A DNA stretch of 64,000 bases, from assembly GCF_002009175.1 (NCBI RefSeq), contig NZ_CP018047.1:2604001-2668000 (forward strand), read 5' to 3'. Source of the DNA: Streptomyces niveus (lineage in GTDB: Bacteria > Actinomycetota > Actinomycetes > Streptomycetales > Streptomycetaceae). The position numbers and the translations under genes were made by a program. Under the pieces are notes generated by a model. It ran no database searches. It was not told the origin of the DNA and saw nothing but the letters and a program-made list of their open reading frames with translations. Shown here in pieces: positions 60,548-64,000 of the stretch; position 1 is the first letter of the stretch; each line of letters opens with the position of its first letter.

Positions 60548-61489
60548 CTACCGTTCGACGGCGCGCTCGACTGACCGTTGGACGGACTGCTCGACCAGTC
60601 TCTCGATGCCGTCCAGCATCCGTTCGAGCCCGAACTCGAAGAGCGCGCCGAGTTCGAGGTCGAAGTCCCCGCCCCCGAACAGCGTCGACAGCACCGGATA
60701 CTCCCCCGTGAGCTGGATCGAATCCACGCGCGTCTCGTTGGCCGCCATCCACTCGTCGGCCGTCATCCCCGTGTCCTGCCGCGCCTGCGACTCCAACTCG
60801 ACCGCCATCGCGACGCCCTGGGCGTAGCCGAGCAGGGCGAGATGGGTGTGGATCATTCCGTACGGCGTGAGACCGAGCCCGCGCAGGGTGCCCAGCGTCC
60901 GCTCCGTGTAACTCATCGCGTGCGGTGAGGCCAGCGGCCGGGTCAGCCCCGCCATCGCTCGGGCCAGCCAGGGATGGCGCTCGTACTGGCTCCACAACCA
61001 CCGCAGCTCCCGCGCCAGCCGTGGACGCCAGCCGACGGGCTCGGGCCCCGTGGGCCCGCCGCTGAACACCGCCTCGGACATCAGACGCACCAGCTCACCC
61101 TTGCTGGGGACATGGCGGTACAGGGCCATCGTGGACGTACCGAACTCCGTCGCCACGCGTCGCATCGACAGCGCGCCCAGCCCTTCGGCGTCGGCGAGCG
61201 CGATGGCCGCGCGCACCACGCGATCGCGGCTGAGGGCCTGGTGGGGAGACGTGCCGCGGCCCGTGGAGTGGTCGGGGTCCGCGACCACCGTGCCGACGCC
61301 GGGCACCGCCCGCACCAGACCTTCCTGGTTGAGCGCGGCAAGCGCCTTGGTGGCGGTCGCCATCGCGACACCCCACTCCTGGGTGATGCGGCGGGTGGAC
61401 GGCACACGGTCGCCGGGCGCGAGTTCCCCGGAGGCGATACGGCGGCGGAGTTCGGCCGCGATACGGAGGTAGGGCGGATCGACTGACAT
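60548..61489 (-). CDS. GntR-TetR fusion transcriptional regulator
   Basis: A 313-residue regulator carrying two DNA-binding domains. Residues 1-75 are a GntR winged helix (YLRIAAELRRRIASGELAPG, VPSTRRITQEWGVAMATATK). From about 88 a TetR helix-turn-helix follows (RVVRAAIALADAEGLGALSM, TSTMALYRHVPSKGELVRLM) with a TetR_C-type ligand domain to the end. The C-terminal tail is a charged helix. The ATG at 61489 has TACGGT seven bases upstream and no ribosome site; a GTG three codons earlier (61498) is possible. It is divergent from the DHA2 exporter it probably represses. Confidence 0.88.
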   Translation of the reverse strand: MSVDPPYLRIAAELRRRIASGELAPGDRVPSTRRITQEWGVAMATATKALAALNQEGLVRAVPGVGTVVADPDHSTGRGTSPHQALSRDRVVRAAIALADAEGLGALSMRRVATEFGTSTMALYRHVPSKGELVRLMSEAVFSGGPTGPEPVGWRPRLARELRWLWSQYERHPWLARAMAGLTRPLASPHAMSYTERTLGTLRGLGLTPYGMIHTHLALLGYAQGVAMAVELESQARQDTGMTADEWMAANETRVDSIQLTGEYPVLSTLFGGGDFDLELGALFEFGLERMLDGIERLVEQSVQRSVERAVER

Positions 61490-61496
61490 GACCCTC

Positions 61497-61523
61497 ACCG
61501 TACTAGTGCACTCAAGGCATCAA
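61497..61523 (-). promoter_or_regulatory. Promoter of the GntR-TetR regulator with an embedded palindrome
   Basis: TTGATG (61518-61523) and TACGGT (61497-61502) are separated by 15 bases containing the perfect palindrome AGTGCACT (61505-61512). A dimer bound there would block its own promoter. Confidence 0.55.
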
Positions 61524-61561
61524 GTCCCCTTCCTGGCAGGGCTTTGGGGCCGGTGCACTAG
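61503..61561. promoter_or_regulatory. Paired operators CTAGTGCAC and GTGCACTAG in the divergent promoter
   Basis: CTAGTGCAC (61503-61511) and its inverse GTGCACTAG (61553-61561) lie 41 bases apart. Both contain GTGCAC and resemble GntR-type (TAGTGCACTA-like) sites. The first overlaps the regulator promoter; the second is 45 bases before the exporter start. Confidence 0.6.
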
Positions 61562-61605
61562 GGAGCTGTTTGCCGCGTACGCGCGGAGCCGATTACGTAC
61601 CGCAC

Positions 61606-63246
61606 ATGGAGAACTCACACACCCCCGGCCTCGCGGGCCGCAAGGAATGGATCGCCCTCGGCGTCCTGATGCTTCCACTGCTCCTCGTCTCGATGGACAT
61701 CTCGATCCTGTACTTCGCGATCCCCTTCGTCAGTCAGGACCTGGAGCCCAGCGCCACCCAGCAGTTGTGGATCCTGGACATGTACGGCTTCGTACTCGCC
61801 GGGCTGCTCATCACGATGGGCGCGCTCGGCGACCGGATCGGCCGGCGCAAACTCGTGCTCGCGGGCGCGGCGGTGTTCGGCGCGGCCTCGGTCGCCGCGG
61901 CCTACGCGCACTCGGCCGACGCGCTCATCGGCGTACGCGCGCTGCTCGGGCTCGGCGGCGCCGCCCTCATGCCGTCGACACTCGCCCTCATCCGCAATCT
62001 CTTCCACGACGCGAAGCAGCGCGGCCGGGCCGTGACGATCTGGACGGGCGTCATGACCACCGGCATCTCGCTCGGGCCGGTGGTCAGCGGACTGCTGCTC
62101 GAACACTTCTGGTGGGGGTCGGTCTTTCTGATCAACCTGCCGGCGATGGCGCTGCTGCTGGTGCTGGTGCCGTTCCTGGTACCGGAGTCCCGGACGGACT
62201 CCGGCGCCGAAGGGGTGGGCAATGGAGCGCGTGACGGAGTGCGTGAACCGTTCGATCTGGTGAGCGCGGCGCTCTCGCTCGCCGCCCTGCTCACGGTCAT
62301 CTACGGCATCAAGGAGTGGGCCCGGCACGGATTCGCAACTGTTCCCGCCCTCGCCGTCGTCGTGGGACTGGCGCTCGGGTATGTCTTCGTACGCCGCCAG
62401 AAGCGCCTCGCCAACCCGTTGATCGACCTCGAACTGCTGGGGCGGCGGGCATTCGGGGGGCCGGTGTTCGCGAACGTGCTCGCGATGTTCGCGACGGTGG
62501 GCATGGCGGTCTTCCTCACCCAGTACCTCCAGTCGGTGCAGGGTCTGAAGCCCTTCGAGGCGGCGCTGTGGAGCCTCGTACCGGCGTCGGGCGTGATCGT
62601 GGCGGCGCCGACGGCGGCGATCCTCGCGCAGCGCGTCGACCGCGCGTATGTCATGGGCGGCGGCTTCGTCGTCGCGGCGGCCGGGTTCTCCTGGCTGACC
62701 CAGATCCGTACGGACTCGCCTCTCTGGTTCTGCCTCTCGGCGGGCGCCCTCTATGTGGGCGGTCTGGTCGCGGCCATGACCCTCGCCAACGAACTCGCGA
62801 TCGGCGCCGCCCCGCCGGAGCGCGCGGGCTCGGCCGCCGCCGTACTCGAATCGGGCCAGGAACTGGGCGGTGCGCTGGGAATGGCCGTCCTCGGCTCGGT
62901 CGGGGCCGCGGTCTACAGCCGGGACATGGCCGACGCCCTGCCGGCCGATGTCACCGCCGCGCTGCCGGGCGGCGAGGCGGACGCCGTACGGGAGACGCTG
63001 GGCGGCGCGGCGGCCGCCGCGGCCCGGCTACCGGCCGAGGCGGGCGACAGCGTGCTGGAGGTGGCTCGGGACGCGTTCTCGCACGGGATGGGACTGGCGT
63101 CGGTCGGCGCCGCCGTCGTCATGGTGGTGGCCGCGCTCTTCTCGTTCGTGGCGCTGCGGGGCACGGCCGGGCGCGCCACGAGCAGGGCCGGGAAGGGCCC
63201 CGAGGGGGGCGACCTTGCTCGTGCACAGACCGGCGTCCTAGAGTGA
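61606..63246 (+). CDS. MFS drug exporter, DHA2 family (14 TM)
   Basis: A 546-residue exporter of the EmrB/QacA type that pumps drugs using the proton gradient (family knowledge). Helix 1 is WIALGVLMLPLLLVSMDISI, followed by YFAIPFVSQDL and the motif A loop GALGDRIGRRK. Motif C, GPVVSGLLLEHFWW, is in helix 5. The middle VFVRRQKRLANPLIDLELLG links the two halves. The ATG at 61606 follows TTACGTACCGCAC and lacks a ribosome site. Substrate unknown; control by the divergent GntR-TetR protein is likely. Confidence 0.93.
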   Translation: MENSHTPGLAGRKEWIALGVLMLPLLLVSMDISILYFAIPFVSQDLEPSATQQLWILDMYGFVLAGLLITMGALGDRIGRRKLVLAGAAVFGAASVAAAYAHSADALIGVRALLGLGGAALMPSTLALIRNLFHDAKQRGRAVTIWTGVMTTGISLGPVVSGLLLEHFWWGSVFLINLPAMALLLVLVPFLVPESRTDSGAEGVGNGARDGVREPFDLVSAALSLAALLTVIYGIKEWARHGFATVPALAVVVGLALGYVFVRRQKRLANPLIDLELLGRRAFGGPVFANVLAMFATVGMAVFLTQYLQSVQGLKPFEAALWSLVPASGVIVAAPTAAILAQRVDRAYVMGGGFVVAAAGFSWLTQIRTDSPLWFCLSAGALYVGGLVAAMTLANELAIGAAPPERAGSAAAVLESGQELGGALGMAVLGSVGAAVYSRDMADALPADVTAALPGGEADAVRETLGGAAAAAARLPAEAGDSVLEVARDAFSHGMGLASVGAAVVMVVAALFSFVALRGTAGRATSRAGKGPEGGDLARAQTGVLE

Positions 63247-63257
63247 ATGCGCTTACA
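63244..63257. promoter_or_regulatory. Putative LacI-family operator
   Basis: TGAATGCGCTTACA, read from the other strand as TGTAAGCGCATTCA, agrees with 13 of 14 positions of the LacI/GalR consensus TGWAARCGYTWNCW. It overlaps the exporter stop and lies 197 bases before the LacI-type gene. Confidence 0.6.
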
Positions 63258-63411
63258 CAGTGGGCGTGGACGGGGAGAATGTGACCAAGTGGAGTGGAGT
63301 GACTCCGAACGGAGTGGCTTCGAACGGGGTGACTTCGAGCGCGGCATCTTCCAGCACGGTGCCTGTGAGCGCGGTGCCTTCGAGCGCGGTGCCTTCGAGC
63401 GCGGTGCATGA
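63247..63411 (+). CDS. Possible 54-residue pentapeptide-repeat-like peptide
   Basis: An ATG directly abutting the exporter stop (TGAATG) opens 54 codons. Codon 3 is TTA. The last 31 residues are pentapeptide-like: GFERG, DFERG, IFQHG, ACERG, AFERG, AFERG. The pattern comes from a 15-bp tandem repeat, and any frame of such a repeat looks periodic, so coding is unproven. Confidence 0.25.
   Translation: MRLHSGRGRGECDQVEWSDSERSGFERGDFERGIFQHGACERGAFERGAFERGA
63301..63405 (+). repeat. 15-bp tandem repeat, seven units
   Basis: Seven consecutive 15-bp units end with two exact copies of GCCTTCGAGCGCGGT (63376-63390, 63391-63405); earlier units are diverged (GACTCCGAACGGAGT, GGCTTCGAACGGGGT). Divergence increases toward the 5' side, as in slippage from the 3' end. 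Confidence 0.85.
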
Positions 63412-63453
63412 CCAGTCAGAAGTCACAGCGGCGAGAGCGGATGGTCGGATCGG

Positions 63454-64000
63454 GTGAGTGCCCCCACGGTGTACGACGTCGCCGAGCGGTCCGGCGTCTC
63501 GATTGCCACGGTTTCGCGCGTCTACCGCAATCCGGACTCCGTACGCGCCCAGACCCGGGACCGCGTACTGGAGGCGGCCCGCTCCCTCGGATACGTACCG
63601 AGCGGCAACGCCCGTGGGCTGGCGAGCCGGACCACCGGCGTCCTCGGACTCTGCTTCCCGGACTACGCGGACCCGGACGCCGAGACCGACGCGGAGGCCG
63701 AGGCGGACGCCGAGGCCGACGACTCCGCCGTGATGCTCTACTCCGACCAGATCATCCGCGGCATGGAACGGGCGGCACGGCGGCACGGGTACGCGCTACT
63801 GATCGCCGCCTCGCTGGCGGGCGGGCCGGAGAGCCTGGTCGCCAAGGTCGCGGGACGGGTGGACGGATTCGCCGTACTGGCGAGGACCGTGCCCACCGAG
63901 GACCTTGAGGTCATCTCACGGCGACTGCCGGTGGTGATGCTGGCCGGGCCCCGCGAGATCGACCACCTCGACCACATCGAGGTGGCGAACTCCGACGGGG
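63454..64000 (+). CDS. LacI family transcriptional regulator (3' end outside the window)
   Basis: 182 codons are present. The N-terminal helix-turn-helix is TVYDVAERSGVSIATVSRVY, followed by the hinge helix NARGLASRTTGVLGL. The effector domain starts with an unusual acidic insert, DADPDAETD-type, written ADPDAETDAEAEADAEADDS, of about 20 residues before DQIIRGMERAARRHGYALLI. The GTG at 63454 matches the usual start; it overlaps the TGA of a preceding small frame. An operator-like site lies upstream. The ligand, probably a sugar, cannot be told. Confidence 0.88.
   Translation, partial: MSAPTVYDVAERSGVSIATVSRVYRNPDSVRAQTRDRVLEAARSLGYVPSGNARGLASRTTGVLGLCFPDYADPDAETDAEAEADAEADDSAVMLYSDQIIRGMERAARRHGYALLIAASLAGGPESLVAKVAGRVDGFAVLARTVPTEDLEVISRRLPVVMLAGPREIDHLDHIEVANSDG

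Noticed and set aside
63301-63405. A CRISPR array.
   Set aside because: The 15-bp units are contiguous without spacers and have diverged; this is a tandem repeat.

Overview
The window is a chromosomal segment from a high-GC actinomycete, almost certainly a Streptomyces. The evidence is very GC-rich codon use, frequent GTG and TTG starts, mycothiol biosynthesis (mshB), a rare TTA codon in one gene, Streptomyces-type small conserved proteins, two oligopeptide ABC operons beside typA, and many TANNNT -10 boxes placed 5-7 bases before start codons (leaderless mRNAs). No rRNA, tRNA, CRISPR array, insertion sequence or prophage was seen; it reads as core chromosome.

Layout. 1-4.7 kb: the start of an unknown minus-strand gene, a DEAD-box RNA helicase, an alpha/beta hydrolase, a NYN-domain protein and a 50-residue conserved protein. 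4.7-8 kb: a minus-strand run of MarC, a PHP phosphoesterase, a zinc-ribbon protein and a SUFU-domain protein. 8-14.3 kb: CorA after a long leader, a conserved 175-residue protein, a lipoprotein, a soluble MgtE/CBS protein, a DUF1003 protein and Mrp. 14.3-19.5 kb: an envelope-stress block in the order ECF sigma, zinc anti-sigma, HtrA, TatB, then an unknown gene. 19.5-25.5 kb: O-methyltransferase, DUF3117, enoyl-CoA hydratase, DNA glycosylase I, a DivIVA-like membrane protein, a FolP2-type protein, a LOG protein and DapE. 25.6-31 kb: two exported proteins, DapC, ferredoxin, a GNAT and a SirB1-type protein. 31-39 kb: a peptidoglycan-binding-type membrane protein, DUF6113, MshB, a 64-residue membrane protein, an S9 peptidase and an integral membrane protein. 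39-51 kb: two tandem five-gene oligopeptide ABC operons. 51-60.5 kb: TypA, a large solute-binding lipoprotein, a small coiled-coil protein and an SdhCAB-type complex. 60.5-64 kb: a GntR-TetR fusion regulator divergent from a DHA2 exporter, then a repeat-bearing spacer and a truncated LacI regulator.

The genes fall into functional groups. These are cell-envelope stress and secretion (sigma, anti-sigma, HtrA, TatB), divalent-metal handling (CorA, MgtE-like protein), lysine and diaminopimelate synthesis (DapE, DapC), redox (MshB, ferredoxin, succinate dehydrogenase), peptide uptake (two Opp systems; the bldK-type role is inferred) and drug export under a local repressor. From memory, the order of the sigma-to-TatB block, Mrp, the MgtE-like protein, CorA, the glycosylase, DivIVA-like protein, FolP2, LOG and DapE resembles the Mycobacterium tuberculosis Rv1200-Rv1240 region, which would make this an old actinobacterial core neighbourhood.

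The points most worth following are the CorA leader with a short upstream ORF, the GntR-TetR fusion with matching palindromes in its divergent promoter, a LacI operator with a seven-unit 15-bp repeat before the LacI gene, a TTA codon in the NYN gene, an apparent gene-conversion tract between the two oppF genes, and a DHPS-like protein lacking the family's substrate loop.
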